Shown here piece by piece: positions 26,539 to 35,104 of a stretch of DNA of 64,000 bases. The notes below the pieces were generated by a model. The model was not told the origin of the DNA and did not search any database. It worked only from the letters and a program-made list of their open reading frames with translations. Source of the stretch: Halobacteriovoraceae bacterium (GTDB lineage: Bacteria; Bdellovibrionota; Bacteriovoracia; Bacteriovoracales; Bacteriovoracaceae); assembly GCA_002713145.1 (NCBI GenBank), contig PAVS01000013.1:62001-126000 (forward strand). Direction: 5' to 3'. The position numbers were made by a program, and so were the translations under genes. Each line of letters begins with the position of its first letter. The first letter of the stretch is position 1.

Positions 26539-27420
26539 TTAAATATTCAGTACTATACATAAAGGGTAGTGATCACTTGGTTGCAATAACTTTTGGCCAA
26601 AGTCTGCAGGCAGTGTTTGACGTGTTCCCCCATGAAAGTCCAGTACAGAGCTGCTTTGATCTATGAGATGACCCCACCTTGAGCTCACTAAAAAGTAATC
26701 AAGTTGCATCAAGTGTACTTCACCTGCAGTATTATAATACAGGTATGTGGCACGATCAAAGATAGGCTTTTTTAAAACTTCAAAGGCATCAATTAGCCCA
26801 CTTTTATTGGCAAGAATTTCTAATTCGGGTTCATGATTATCCGGGCCATAAGTGGCGTTGAGATCACCACAAATAAAGACAGGGTTCTTCTCATTTTGAG
26901 AACAATCTTGAAAAATTTGATTGAGTTGCTGCACTTCTTCCGCTCTTTGAGCTCTCCCTTCAAAGTCATCTCCCTTGGAGAGTTTGCTTTTTAGATGGGT
27001 CAATAAAAAGGTATAGCGCTGCTGATCGATATCCATATCAAGTTGGTAGACACCTCTGGCAAATACCGAGTGTCGATGGAGATAAAGAGTGTAGGGGTGT
27101 TCTAGATGTTGAGGAACTAAGATGCCAAGATCAATCCCTCGGTCAGAGTTTGAAGCTTCACAATAAACCGAATATTTGGCGTCTAAAAAATGTTTGTTTA
27201 AATTTTTCAAACTCTCTTGACCACCCACTTCAGTGAATAAGCAAATATCAGGTGAGACGGATTTGATGACTTCGGCAATTGCACGGGTTTTGTCTAAACT
27301 TTTATTGGCCTTAAAGCTGGCCGTAAGCTGTTGCCATTTACCTTCAGCAAGACCCGACAGATCTTCATCTTGATACTTATCTAAGAATATAAAAAGATCC
27401 TGCAGATTCCATAAGAGAAT
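26539..27420 (-). CDS. Endonuclease/exonuclease/phosphatase (EEP) family protein, start unclear
   Basis: About 293 residues if begun at the ATT at 27420. The catalytic set of the EEP fold is complete only if this upstream part is included: WNLQD (Asn at 5), LFTEVGG (metal Glu at 64), CGDLNATYG, LDYFLVSS and the final SDHYPL His. The first ordinary start codon (GTG, 27228) lies after the metal-binding Glu, so it cannot be the true start. No ATG, GTG or TTG occurs in frame between the upstream stop near 27564 and that GTG. Either an ATT start is used or a frameshift joins it to the small hydrophobic frame at 27441-27542. The substrate could be nucleic acid or a phosphodiester lipid. Confidence 0.75.
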   Translation of the reverse strand: MLLWNLQDLFIFLDKYQDEDLSGLAEGKWQQLTASFKANKSLDKTRAIAEVIKSVSPDICLFTEVGGQESLKNLNKHFLDAKYSVYCEASNSDRGIDLGILVPQHLEHPYTLYLHRHSVFARGVYQLDMDIDQQRYTFLLTHLKSKLSKGDDFEGRAQRAEEVQQLNQIFQDCSQNEKNPVFICGDLNATYGPDNHEPELEILANKSGLIDAFEVLKKPIFDRATYLYYNTAGEVHLMQLDYFLVSSRWGHLIDQSSSVLDFHGGTRQTLPADFGQKLLQPSDHYPLCIVLNI

Positions 27421-27440
27421 TTTTAATTGCTTTTTTGGAG

Positions 27441-27542
27441 CTATAAAACGAGTCCTAGAGGAATCGCAAGTGCAAATCCTAGAGCCCCTAAAATAGCAGC
27501 ACCTACGAGAATGATAGCAATAGGCTTGAAGACGGCTTGCAT
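27441..27542 (-). CDS. 33-residue hydrophobic peptide, probable membrane anchor of the EEP protein
   Basis: A small frame with a proper start: ATG at 27542 and AAAAGGAA 8 nt upstream. It encodes MQAVFKPIAIILVGAAILGA and a further hydrophobic stretch ending IPLGLVL, one membrane helix. It stops (TAG) 20 nt before the EEP frame becomes conserved, and it lies in the other frame. One extra base in the TTTT run just before its stop would join it to the nuclease with no further stop, giving a membrane-anchored EEP protein. It could also be a genuine separate small membrane peptide. Confidence 0.55.
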   Translation of the reverse strand: MQAVFKPIAIILVGAAILGALGFALAIPLGLVL

Positions 27543-27612
27543 AATTTATGTTCCTTTTAATTCACTAATTTCTTTACTAATATATTTTAGCAAAGCCAGA
27601 GGAGTTCTCAAA

Positions 27613-28218
27613 ATGATAAAATTAGCTTTTTTCCCCTTGTTTATTCTTTTATGCCTCAATTCAGTGGCATTTGGAGCTCATAAAATTGTCTTTATAGGGG
27701 ATTCACTTACTGAGGGCTATGGGATTGAGCAAAAATATTCTTACCCACAATTAGTTGAACAAAAACTTAAAAAAGAAGGTGTCTCTGTAGAAGTGATTAA
27801 TGGTGGAGTGTCTGGCTCAACTTCTGCTTCCGGTTTAAGTCGTCTCAAGTGGTTTCTAAAATCAAAGCCGACTCATGTTTTTTTAGCCTTAGGCGCTAAT
27901 GATGGGCTAAGAGGGCTGAAGGTCAGTGAAACTCAAAAGAACTTGGCCAAGATTATTGAGATGGCCCAAGAGAAAAAGATTAAGGTTATTCTCGCTGGGA
28001 TGAAAATGCCACCCAATTATGGTAAAGAGTACACCGCAGACTTTAAAAAGATTTTTCCAGCACTGGCAAAAAAATATGATCTTCCCCTGGTGCCTCTTTT
28101 AATAGAGAAAACAGCCGGACGAAAAGAATATAATATTCAGGATGGTATTCATCCCAATCAAAAAGGCCATGAGCTTATTGCTCAAACTGTCTACCCTTAT
28201 ATAAAGAAGAATTTATGA
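27613..28218 (+). CDS. GDSL-type esterase/lysophospholipase (TesA-like)
   Basis: 201 residues from the ATG at 27613, which has AGAGGAG 8 nt upstream; the longer upstream frame is not coding. Signal peptide LAFFPLFILLCLNSVAFG. The SGNH motifs are present: FIGDSLTEGYG (catalytic Ser), NGGVSGSTS (Gly), LGANDGLRG (Asn) and DGIHPNQKGH (Asp and His). Periplasmic thioesterase/lysophospholipase I relatives. It overlaps the ABC ATPase gene by 4 nt; in E. coli tesA sits next to ybbA-ybbP in the opposite direction, whereas here all three are in one operon. Confidence 0.92.
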   Translation: MIKLAFFPLFILLCLNSVAFGAHKIVFIGDSLTEGYGIEQKYSYPQLVEQKLKKEGVSVEVINGGVSGSTSASGLSRLKWFLKSKPTHVFLALGANDGLRGLKVSETQKNLAKIIEMAQEKKIKVILAGMKMPPNYGKEYTADFKKIFPALAKKYDLPLVPLLIEKTAGRKEYNIQDGIHPNQKGHELIAQTVYPYIKKNL

Positions 28219-28877
28219 TTAGATTTAATAATGTGACTAAAACTTTCGAACAAGGAAGTAAAACAATACATGTTCTGGAGAATTTAGATTTTAATCTAGA
28301 CCTGCAAGGAACAGCTGCAGTGGTAGGAAAATCAGGAAGTGGAAAATCAACTTTTTTATCTCTTTTAGCCGGGCTCGATCGTCCTACCAGTGGAGATATT
28401 TATCTGAAAGACACAAAGATTTCTCACCTCGGTGAAAACGAACTCACAAAATTTAGAGCTCGTAATATTGGAATTGTTTTTCAAAACTTTCACTTAATTT
28501 CTAATTTTACGGCCTTGGAAAATGTGATGCTTCCCCTAGAAGTTTTAAATATTCCGGATGTGAGAAAAAAAGCAGAACAAGCGCTAGATTTAGTAGGACT
28601 AAGTGAGCGGATGGGACATTTCCCCTCTCAACTCAGTGGAGGGGAGAGCCAGAGAGTGGCCATCGCGCGGGCTTTTGTGTGCAGGCCCACGATCCTACTC
28701 GCTGATGAACCGAGTGGAAGTCTTGATCCTGAGACAGGTGAAAATGTTATGCGTATTCTTTTTGATACCGCCAAAGAGTTAGGACAGACTATGATCCTTG
28801 TCACCCATGACTTTGAGTTGGCAAAAAAATGCGATGTCACTTATGAAATTAAAAACCATATGATTTTTCAACAATGA
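28215..28877 (+). CDS. ABC transporter ATP-binding protein (YbbA/LolD group)
   Basis: 220 residues. Walker A VVGKSGSGKSTF, Q-loop GIVFQNFHLI, signature LSGGESQRVAIARA, Walker B ILLADEPSGSLD and H-loop VTHD are all intact. The short length and sequence type place it with the MacB/LolD/YbbA ATPases that pair with FtsX-type permeases. It overlaps both neighbours by 4 nt, so the esterase, ATPase and permease are produced together. Confidence 0.93.
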   Translation: MIRFNNVTKTFEQGSKTIHVLENLDFNLDLQGTAAVVGKSGSGKSTFLSLLAGLDRPTSGDIYLKDTKISHLGENELTKFRARNIGIVFQNFHLISNFTALENVMLPLEVLNIPDVRKKAEQALDLVGLSERMGHFPSQLSGGESQRVAIARAFVCRPTILLADEPSGSLDPETGENVMRILFDTAKELGQTMILVTHDFELAKKCDVTYEIKNHMIFQQ

Positions 28878-31435
28878 TAGCTGCTAAACTCGCCAGACGA
28901 GAAATAAAAAATAATGGTCGTTACTGGATGTTTTTTACTGCCAATCTTTGTATTGGACTGATGGGCTTTACTTTCATTTATTTATTTAAATCAAATGTAA
29001 CCAATGCCTTAGAGATGAGGGCCAAGACTCTACTGAGTTCAGATATTGCTCTTTCAGGTCGAAGAGATTTATCCCAGGAAGAAAAGCAAAAGCTATTCGC
29101 CTATATGGAAACTGTGAGCACTGACTCAACTCAGTTGCGCGAAGTTTACTCAATGACGAAAACCCAGAAAAAGAATAAGTCCATCTCTCGTCTTACCTTT
29201 ATAAAAGCGGTCCAAAAAAAATATCCTCTCATTGGTTCGGTTCAGCTTGAGAACTACGGAGTTCTAGATTCTGAACTGATTACAAAACTGCAAAATAAGC
29301 CATGGGTTATTATTAGCCCTGAAGTCGCTCATCAATTTAAAATAGGTGTCGGAGATCAGCTCACTATTGGGGAAGTCAATTTTAAAGTGTTTGATACTAT
29401 TCAAAGTGATACCACTTCCTCTTTGAGAGGGCTGGGACTGGCTCCCAAGGTTTATATCGGTGATAAGTATCTTACAAAAACTGAACTCTTAAGCTTTGGC
29501 TCAATCGCTTATTATTCTTATTATTTTAATATAGATAAAAAATATAAAGCAGATGATGTCAAAAATGAGATTTATCAACGAGTGACTGATCCAGCGCTTA
29601 GGGTAAAAACTCCTGAAAACTCTTCTGAGCAAATTGGAAGAGTCATTGGAAATCTATCTAATTATTTAGGACTGATCGGTATTGTGGCCCTACTTATCTC
29701 ATGTGTGGGGGCTTCCTATCTTTTCCAAAGTTATCTTTTTGATAGGCTTAAACAAATGGGAATATTAAAAGCCCTTGGAGTCGGGAAGAGAGACCAAACC
29801 CTCTCCTTTGTTTTAGTCATTTCATTTTTTGGCTTCTTAGCTACTTTATTGGCGATGGGGTTTGCCTATAGTTTATTACCTTTAGCTTTTCATTACCTTG
29901 AACAATGGATGAGTTTTCCTATTACAATGTCTATCGATATTCAGATGGTTCTCACTATGCTTGGTATTGGGGTTATTATAAATTTGCTTATTTGTACTCC
30001 GTTGATTAGAAGAGTTTTTAAAGGCACCACCATTGAGCTTATTAACACCCACATGACTCAAAGTTTTAGAGCAAAAGATGCTTTGTTTTATCTTCCAGCT
30101 CTTTTATTTATTTGGGGGCTATCTATATGGCAATCGAATTCTATCTTTATTGGCTCCATATTTATAGGTGGAATGGTTATTATTTTCTTGATCGTACTTT
30201 TAGTTCTACCTTTCGCGCTGAATGCCATATCCAATTACCTAAAAAACTTAGATATCAATAAGCCATTTAATTTATATGTGGCCTATGGACTAAGGTTGGT
30301 TTCCAGAAATAAACTTTCCACCCTCCTGACAGTTCTGTGTCTTGCCATTGGTGTTTCTCTTTTAAGTGTCATTGGTCAATTAGATAAAAGTTTAAAAAGT
30401 GAGTTGATTGGTGATGGTTCCCCTAAGCCTTCACTTTTTCTTTTTGATATTCAACAAGAGCAATATGACGAACTGATTGCATATGCAAAGTCTGAAAACA
30501 TTCCTCTCAATGATCCGGTGCCTATGATTAGGGCCAGGCTGCGCAAGAAAAACGGAGAAGTTGTTAAAAGACAACTCGAAGAAGAAGGCTTCACTACCAA
30601 TGAGGAAGAGAGAAGACGCCGCTTTAATAATAGAGGAGTCAATTTGAGTTATGCCAAGGGGCTTAACCCTTCCGAGAAACTCAGCGAAGGAGTTGAGTTT
30701 TCTGGAGTTTATTCAGGTGAAGGGCCGGCAGAGATAAGTCTCGAAAAAAGATATGCAAAAAGATTAGGGGTTGATATTGGGGACACCTTAACCTACGAGG
30801 TGCTAGGGGTGGAGATTACCGGTGAAGTTGTTAACTTGAGAAGCGTGAAATGGACAAGTTTTCTCCCTAACTTTTTTATCACATTTCAACCTGGTGTTTT
30901 AGATGATGCTCCGAAAACTTATTTAAGTGCTGTTTCAAAAGTAGACTTTCAAAGACAACTTGAAATTCAAGATCTGATTGTAGAAAAATTCCCAAATATA
31001 TCCATGATAAATGTGTCTGAGATTATAGAGAAAATGATGACTTTGTTTGCGGCCATGGCCATGGCCATTGGAGTTATGTCACTTTGCTGCATCAGTGTAG
31101 GAACTTTTGTTTTGTATTCGATCCTTCAAAGCCAAATGCATAAAAAGAAAAATGATTTTGCTCTCCAAAAAATCGTCGGCATGCAAAAAAATGAAATTTT
31201 TAAAACACTTCTCAGTGAATATGTCATTTTAGTTCTCACGGCTTTATTTTTAGGAACCAGTATTGGTTTTCTTCTTGCTCTGGGTGTTTCCTATTTTCTG
31301 CTTGATGGACTTTTTGTTGTGAATTATGAATTTCTCATTGCCTTTAATATGGGCTTATTGATTGTTTCATTGGGAGTGGTCTTGATCGCCTTCAAACAAC
31401 ATTACCGGAAAACAGTCTTAGAGTTGTTGAACTAA
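28874..31435 (+). CDS. FtsX-family ABC permease (YbbP-like)
   Basis: 853 residues with about ten membrane helices: one near residues 17-37, groups near 265-445 and 490, and a final group after 735. Two FtsX domains are visible (GASYLFQSYLFDRLKQMGILKALG and FVLYSILQSQMHKKKNDFALQKIVGM), with large periplasmic parts between. This double-FtsX layout with about 800 residues is that of YbbP/LolCE-like permeases that move or extract lipids or lipoproteins. With the periplasmic lysophospholipase upstream, a lipid substrate is a fair inference. Confidence 0.9.
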   Translation: MIAAKLARREIKNNGRYWMFFTANLCIGLMGFTFIYLFKSNVTNALEMRAKTLLSSDIALSGRRDLSQEEKQKLFAYMETVSTDSTQLREVYSMTKTQKKNKSISRLTFIKAVQKKYPLIGSVQLENYGVLDSELITKLQNKPWVIISPEVAHQFKIGVGDQLTIGEVNFKVFDTIQSDTTSSLRGLGLAPKVYIGDKYLTKTELLSFGSIAYYSYYFNIDKKYKADDVKNEIYQRVTDPALRVKTPENSSEQIGRVIGNLSNYLGLIGIVALLISCVGASYLFQSYLFDRLKQMGILKALGVGKRDQTLSFVLVISFFGFLATLLAMGFAYSLLPLAFHYLEQWMSFPITMSIDIQMVLTMLGIGVIINLLICTPLIRRVFKGTTIELINTHMTQSFRAKDALFYLPALLFIWGLSIWQSNSIFIGSIFIGGMVIIFLIVLLVLPFALNAISNYLKNLDINKPFNLYVAYGLRLVSRNKLSTLLTVLCLAIGVSLLSVIGQLDKSLKSELIGDGSPKPSLFLFDIQQEQYDELIAYAKSENIPLNDPVPMIRARLRKKNGEVVKRQLEEEGFTTNEEERRRRFNNRGVNLSYAKGLNPSEKLSEGVEFSGVYSGEGPAEISLEKRYAKRLGVDIGDTLTYEVLGVEITGEVVNLRSVKWTSFLPNFFITFQPGVLDDAPKTYLSAVSKVDFQRQLEIQDLIVEKFPNISMINVSEIIEKMMTLFAAMAMAIGVMSLCCISVGTFVLYSILQSQMHKKKNDFALQKIVGMQKNEIFKTLLSEYVILVLTALFLGTSIGFLLALGVSYFLLDGLFVVNYEFLIAFNMGLLIVSLGVVLIAFKQHYRKTVLELLN

Positions 31436-31545
31436 ATAGTCAGCTAGTGAGCAAAAGTTAGCTTTACATTTATTTGACATTTTTTTGCTATAAAACAACT
31501 CACTCCTTTGATATATTAAATTGTCTTAAGAATGAATGAATAAAT

Positions 31546-32208
31546 ATGCTAGAATTTGACATCGTTGCCTTTTTTGCAGAGTACGCTTACCAGCCCATGC
31601 TGGTCTATTCATTTATTATTCTTTTTATGACTGCCAGCTCGTTTGGCCTTCCTATCCCTGAAGAAATGACTCTTGTCAGTGCTGGTCTCGTGGCTTATAT
31701 GGCCAGAAACCCTCAACTTTATCCCCCTCCATCTCCAGATGCTGTAGGTGTGAATTTAACTTTTTTATCCATTGTTTGCTTTTTAGCCGTGATAGCGAGT
31801 GACTTACTCATTTATACTTTGGGTCGGGTCTTTGGGAGAAAACTCATACGAACAAACTTTTTTAACAAACGAATTGGTCAAACTCGATTTAATAAAATCA
31901 ACAAACTGTTTCAAAAGTATAGCTTTTGGGCCTGTGGACTTTTTCGCTTCACTCCAGGGATACGATTTCCAGGTCATCTCAGTTGTGGCTTGATGGGGAT
32001 TCCTATTTGGAAGTTTCTAACTGTGGATGGTATCGCTGCTCTTATCTCTGTTCCCACCCAAGTTATTCTCGTTGCTTACTACGGAGATGTTATTCTGGCC
32101 CAAATCAAAAAGTTTAAAATGATACTCTTAGTCATCATCGCTCTTGTGGTCTTATTTTATTTATCAAAAAAACTCTACGAATATTATCAAAAGAAAAAAG
32201 CTATTTAG
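31546..32208 (+). CDS. DedA-family membrane protein
   Basis: 220 residues. The DedA features are present: GLPIPEEMTLVSAG near the N-terminus, then SDLLIYTLGRVFGRK, FRFTPGIRFPGHLSCG (the F.R..PG.R motif) and membrane helices to the end, closing with a basic tail. DedA proteins are proton-linked lipid scramblases (undecaprenyl phosphate or phosphatidylethanolamine in known cases). It stands 71 nt before the ExbB-like gene and could be read with it. No strong ribosome binding site. Confidence 0.88.
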   Translation: MLEFDIVAFFAEYAYQPMLVYSFIILFMTASSFGLPIPEEMTLVSAGLVAYMARNPQLYPPPSPDAVGVNLTFLSIVCFLAVIASDLLIYTLGRVFGRKLIRTNFFNKRIGQTRFNKINKLFQKYSFWACGLFRFTPGIRFPGHLSCGLMGIPIWKFLTVDGIAALISVPTQVILVAYYGDVILAQIKKFKMILLVIIALVVLFYLSKKLYEYYQKKKAI

Positions 32209-32279
32209 TCAGGTGAGCTTAAATTGTCATCGGCGCTGATCTCTATTATCATTTAGAAAGATAAAAAAAGGATTTAGCT

Positions 32280-32810
32280 ATGAGACTGTTTGATTATATT
32301 CAACAAGGTGGACCCATTATGTACGTTCTCCTTATATTAAATATTATTGGTTTTGCATTATTGTTTTGGAAAACTTTTATGGTTGTTGATGCTCGTAAAA
32401 ATTTCAAAGGTAATCTTTCTCTGTTAAAAGAGAAGGTGGCAGATATAATTAGTCAAAAAGATCCGGCCGTAGCCATGAATATCTTAAAGGATGAAGTTCA
32501 ACTCAGTGTCCATTCTTTAGAATCAGGATTAAATACGATCAAAATTATCGCAAGCATCGCTCCGCTTCTTGGGTTGTTAGGGACGGTCGTGGGTATTTTA
32601 TCCGCTTTTAAAGTTATCTCTGACGTTGGGCTGAGTAATCCTTCACTTTTTGCAGGTGGCATTTCAATGGCGCTTTTGACAACTGTTGCTGGGCTTATTG
32701 TGGCGATCCCTCATTTTGTAGGTTATAACTATTTAGTCAGTGCCTTAGATGATTATGAAATTCAACTAGAGAAAGAACTTGTAAAAGAAGTTTTTAATAA
32801 AGCATCGTAA
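32280..32810 (+). CDS. MotA/TolQ/ExbB proton-channel family protein
   Basis: 176 residues, short for the family but with the three membrane helices: near residues 12-32, 95-118 and 135-155. The pore-lining signature IIASIAPLLGLLGTVVGILSAF and the TTVAGLIVAIPHFVGYNYL segment are intact. It forms the stator with the next gene product and couples proton flow to envelope work. Its stop and the ATG of the ExbD-like gene share one base (TAATG). Ribosome binding site AAAAAGGA. Confidence 0.92.
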   Translation: MRLFDYIQQGGPIMYVLLILNIIGFALLFWKTFMVVDARKNFKGNLSLLKEKVADIISQKDPAVAMNILKDEVQLSVHSLESGLNTIKIIASIAPLLGLLGTVVGILSAFKVISDVGLSNPSLFAGGISMALLTTVAGLIVAIPHFVGYNYLVSALDDYEIQLEKELVKEVFNKAS

Positions 32811-33214
32811 TGGCCAGAAAATCTAGAAGAGAACATTTAACACCTGAGCTTACTCCACTGATCGATGTTGTATTTCTCCTTCTCATCTTTTTTATGGTGT
32901 CTTCTGTTTTTAAAAAAGAAGAACTAGCTCTCTTGCTCAATTTACCTAAAGCAGAACAAGGAAAATCTCAAAAGACTCAAAAGCAAGTGGTTACCATTGA
33001 GTTATCTGACGACAGTGTTGCCTACGAAGGCGAGGAAGTCACCCTTGAAAACTTAACAGAGAAAGTGACACCTCTTGCGAAAAAGACACTTATCAACCTT
33101 AGAGTGGATGGCTCCGTAAAATATGAGAGGCTTGTTTCTATCTTAGACCTTCTTCAAAAAAATGAGCTAGAAAACTTATCTTTGATTACTGTGAGAAAAC
33201 CTTCAGAGAAATGA
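32810..33214 (+). CDS. ExbD/TolR-family protein
   Basis: 134 residues. A short cytoplasmic head, then one membrane helix with the essential Asp (LTPLIDVVFLLLIFFMVSSVF), then a periplasmic domain ending LENLSLITVRKP. This is the ExbD/TolR architecture that works with the ExbB-like protein upstream. It overlaps the FecR-domain gene by 4 nt (ATGA). No TonB or TolA gene is in the window. Confidence 0.92.
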   Translation: MARKSRREHLTPELTPLIDVVFLLLIFFMVSSVFKKEELALLLNLPKAEQGKSQKTQKQVVTIELSDDSVAYEGEEVTLENLTEKVTPLAKKTLINLRVDGSVKYERLVSILDLLQKNELENLSLITVRKPSEK

Positions 33215-34947
33215 AATATTTAGTCTGTCTCTTTTTTCTTTTCACATCTCATTATGTTTACGCTGATGTAAAAGCACAGGTTCTGGTCCTGAGTGGTGAT
33301 GTGACAAAACTCGAACCGAGAAGTCATAAAGCTCAAAAAGTAAAAAAAGGTGACTGGCTCATCCAAGACACTTCTGTTGTCACGAAGGATAAAAGTTTTG
33401 TAAAAATTCGATTTAACGATGGCTCACTTATGAATATTGGTCCCAATAGTATGGTGGCCATAAATAAAATGCCCACACAAAAAGCGAGTGTGATTAAACT
33501 TTTAACCGGCGCCATAAACTCTGAAGTCAAAAAAACGAATAAGAAAAAAACGAAGCTCATTATCCGCACCAGATCCGCCATCATGGGGGTGAGAGGAACT
33601 AAATTTCAAACCAGTTATAATCACGCTAACAAGAGAACCAGTCTCGTCACAGTAGAGGGCGAAGTGGCCATGACCAAAAAAGTGAATAACAACATCAATG
33701 ACGAAAAACTCGATGAGCTTGCGGAAGTTTTTGAAACAAACTCAACGGAAGTGGTTGAGGTTAAAGCAGGAGAGTATTCAGGGGTGGCGGAAAGTATAGA
33801 AAAGCCTTATGAGCCGGTTCGTATCGCTCCTGAGCAATACAATGCTCTGGCAAAAACCATGGACTCAAAGCTTACGGCCACTGATGTTATGAGTGCAAGC
33901 GAAGATAAAGATGCAGCTAATGCAAAATACAATGATAAAAAAATAAAAATAAAGCCAAAAGCAGGTGGCTATGTTGATTTCAATACAGGTCTTTATGTTG
34001 AGCCTCTTGCTACGGCAAAATTTGATGAGAGTACTGCGACTTATACTGCTACTGAAATTGGATCGATTAATACATCATCAGCTGATTATATTCCCCCTAA
34101 AGGGTTAAAAGTTGATGAGGTAAAAGGCTTTGTTGTTGATGAACGAGCGGAAGAGCCAGATCGAAAAGCTGCGAGTGAGAAATTGCAAGAATTAAATCAA
34201 AGTATCAAAGCGCAAGTCACGCCTGTTGAAAAAATCAATAAAAACTCAACCAAAAAGCCACAAGAGAAAAACCATTCTTGGGGACCAAAAGCTCAATCAT
34301 TTTCACTTGCATTCATGCCTTACGGTGAAAAAATGCACATTGTTGCCGATGATTTTGATCTAGATACTGAAGTTGAAAGTGAGAACGCCAATTGGCTGGT
34401 ATTTCATTGGCAGCATTATTGGAGTGAGAACTGGAGTACAAGTTTTAAGTTGGGGAAACAAGATTACCAATTTAAAGAAGAGTTTAGAAAAGATCACGAT
34501 GATAATGGGGATAGTTTATTTGCTCTTGGAGTTAAAAGAAAATTAACCCCAAAGCTTTGGGTTCAATTAGAATTTGAAAAGAGAAATGAAGTGGTGATCG
34601 TGCCTGAGTTTTTTGGTGATGAAGGTGAGGGAAGAATCGAGAACAATGAACTTGATTACTTTAATTTAAGATTAGAGTACTTGGCCTATCAAAAAGAAAA
34701 ATCAGCTTATTACCTTTTTCTTGCTTATCATAAAGCAGAAGATAAAAACTTTGCGACTCTAGATGAGTTCACTAAAGATTCACGCATTTCAGGATTTAGC
34801 TTTCTACTTAACTGGAATTATCAGTTCTCTCAAAAGTGGAGTTCTTCAGCGGGGTTTAGAATCAGACAAATTGATGTCATTAATAATGATGTCGAAATCA
34901 TGAAAGAAGAAGCTGGTTTGAACCTTGCTCTGACATATAGCATCTAA
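33211..34947 (+). CDS. FecR-domain protein with C-terminal outer-membrane-like barrel
   Basis: 578 residues. Signal peptide MKYLVCLFFLFTSHYVYAD. The FecR domain lies near residues 20-150 (VVTKDKSFVKIRFNDGSLMN, IRTRSAIMGVRGTKF, LVTVEGEV). A low-complexity linker runs to about 350. The last 220 residues alternate in beta-barrel fashion (aromatic-ended strands such as NWLVFHWQHYW, LDYFNLRLEYLAY, GFSFLLNWNYQF) and end in TYSI. It follows the ExbB/ExbD pair with 4-nt overlap, so this may be the energised envelope partner. The FecR-to-barrel fusion is unusual in my knowledge; no TonB box can be named. Confidence 0.8.
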   Translation: MKYLVCLFFLFTSHYVYADVKAQVLVLSGDVTKLEPRSHKAQKVKKGDWLIQDTSVVTKDKSFVKIRFNDGSLMNIGPNSMVAINKMPTQKASVIKLLTGAINSEVKKTNKKKTKLIIRTRSAIMGVRGTKFQTSYNHANKRTSLVTVEGEVAMTKKVNNNINDEKLDELAEVFETNSTEVVEVKAGEYSGVAESIEKPYEPVRIAPEQYNALAKTMDSKLTATDVMSASEDKDAANAKYNDKKIKIKPKAGGYVDFNTGLYVEPLATAKFDESTATYTATEIGSINTSSADYIPPKGLKVDEVKGFVVDERAEEPDRKAASEKLQELNQSIKAQVTPVEKINKNSTKKPQEKNHSWGPKAQSFSLAFMPYGEKMHIVADDFDLDTEVESENANWLVFHWQHYWSENWSTSFKLGKQDYQFKEEFRKDHDDNGDSLFALGVKRKLTPKLWVQLEFEKRNEVVIVPEFFGDEGEGRIENNELDYFNLRLEYLAYQKEKSAYYLFLAYHKAEDKNFATLDEFTKDSRISGFSFLLNWNYQFSQKWSSSAGFRIRQIDVINNDVEIMKEEAGLNLALTYSI

Positions 34948-34997
34948 TTTCAAGTACAGTCATAATGATACTTAAATTTCTTTAATCTTCTGCAATG

Positions 34998-35011
34998 CAA
35001 GGTGCACCTTG
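34998..35011. repeat. 14-bp perfect palindrome in the intergenic region
   Basis: CAAGGTGCACCTTG, perfect and GC-richer than its surroundings, in the 193-nt gap before the repeat-protein gene. It has no T run after it, so it is not a terminator; it may be an operator. It lies about 55 nt upstream of the sigma-54-like element. Confidence 0.5.
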
Positions 35012-35065
35012 ACCAATTGACTCATCGCTCGTGCATAAAAAGTTCCATAATGTCTCCAAAATTTA

Positions 35066-35079
35066 GGCACGAAAATTGC
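35066..35079 (+). promoter_or_regulatory. Candidate sigma-54 promoter of the Cys-rich/Arg-Pro repeat protein
   Basis: GG at 35066-35067 and GC at 35078-35079, exactly 10 nt apart, within AGGCACGAAAATTGCG. This matches the -24/-12 consensus (TGGCACG-N4-TTGC) except for an A in place of the first T. A start near 35091 would give a 50-nt leader. Confidence 0.45.
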
Positions 35080-35104
35080 GTTAGATAAAACTAAGACTAA
35101 TTGT

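Noticed and set aside
31477-31495. TTGACA followed by TATAAA before the DedA gene
   Set aside because: The spacer is only about 9 nt, too short for a sigma-70 promoter.
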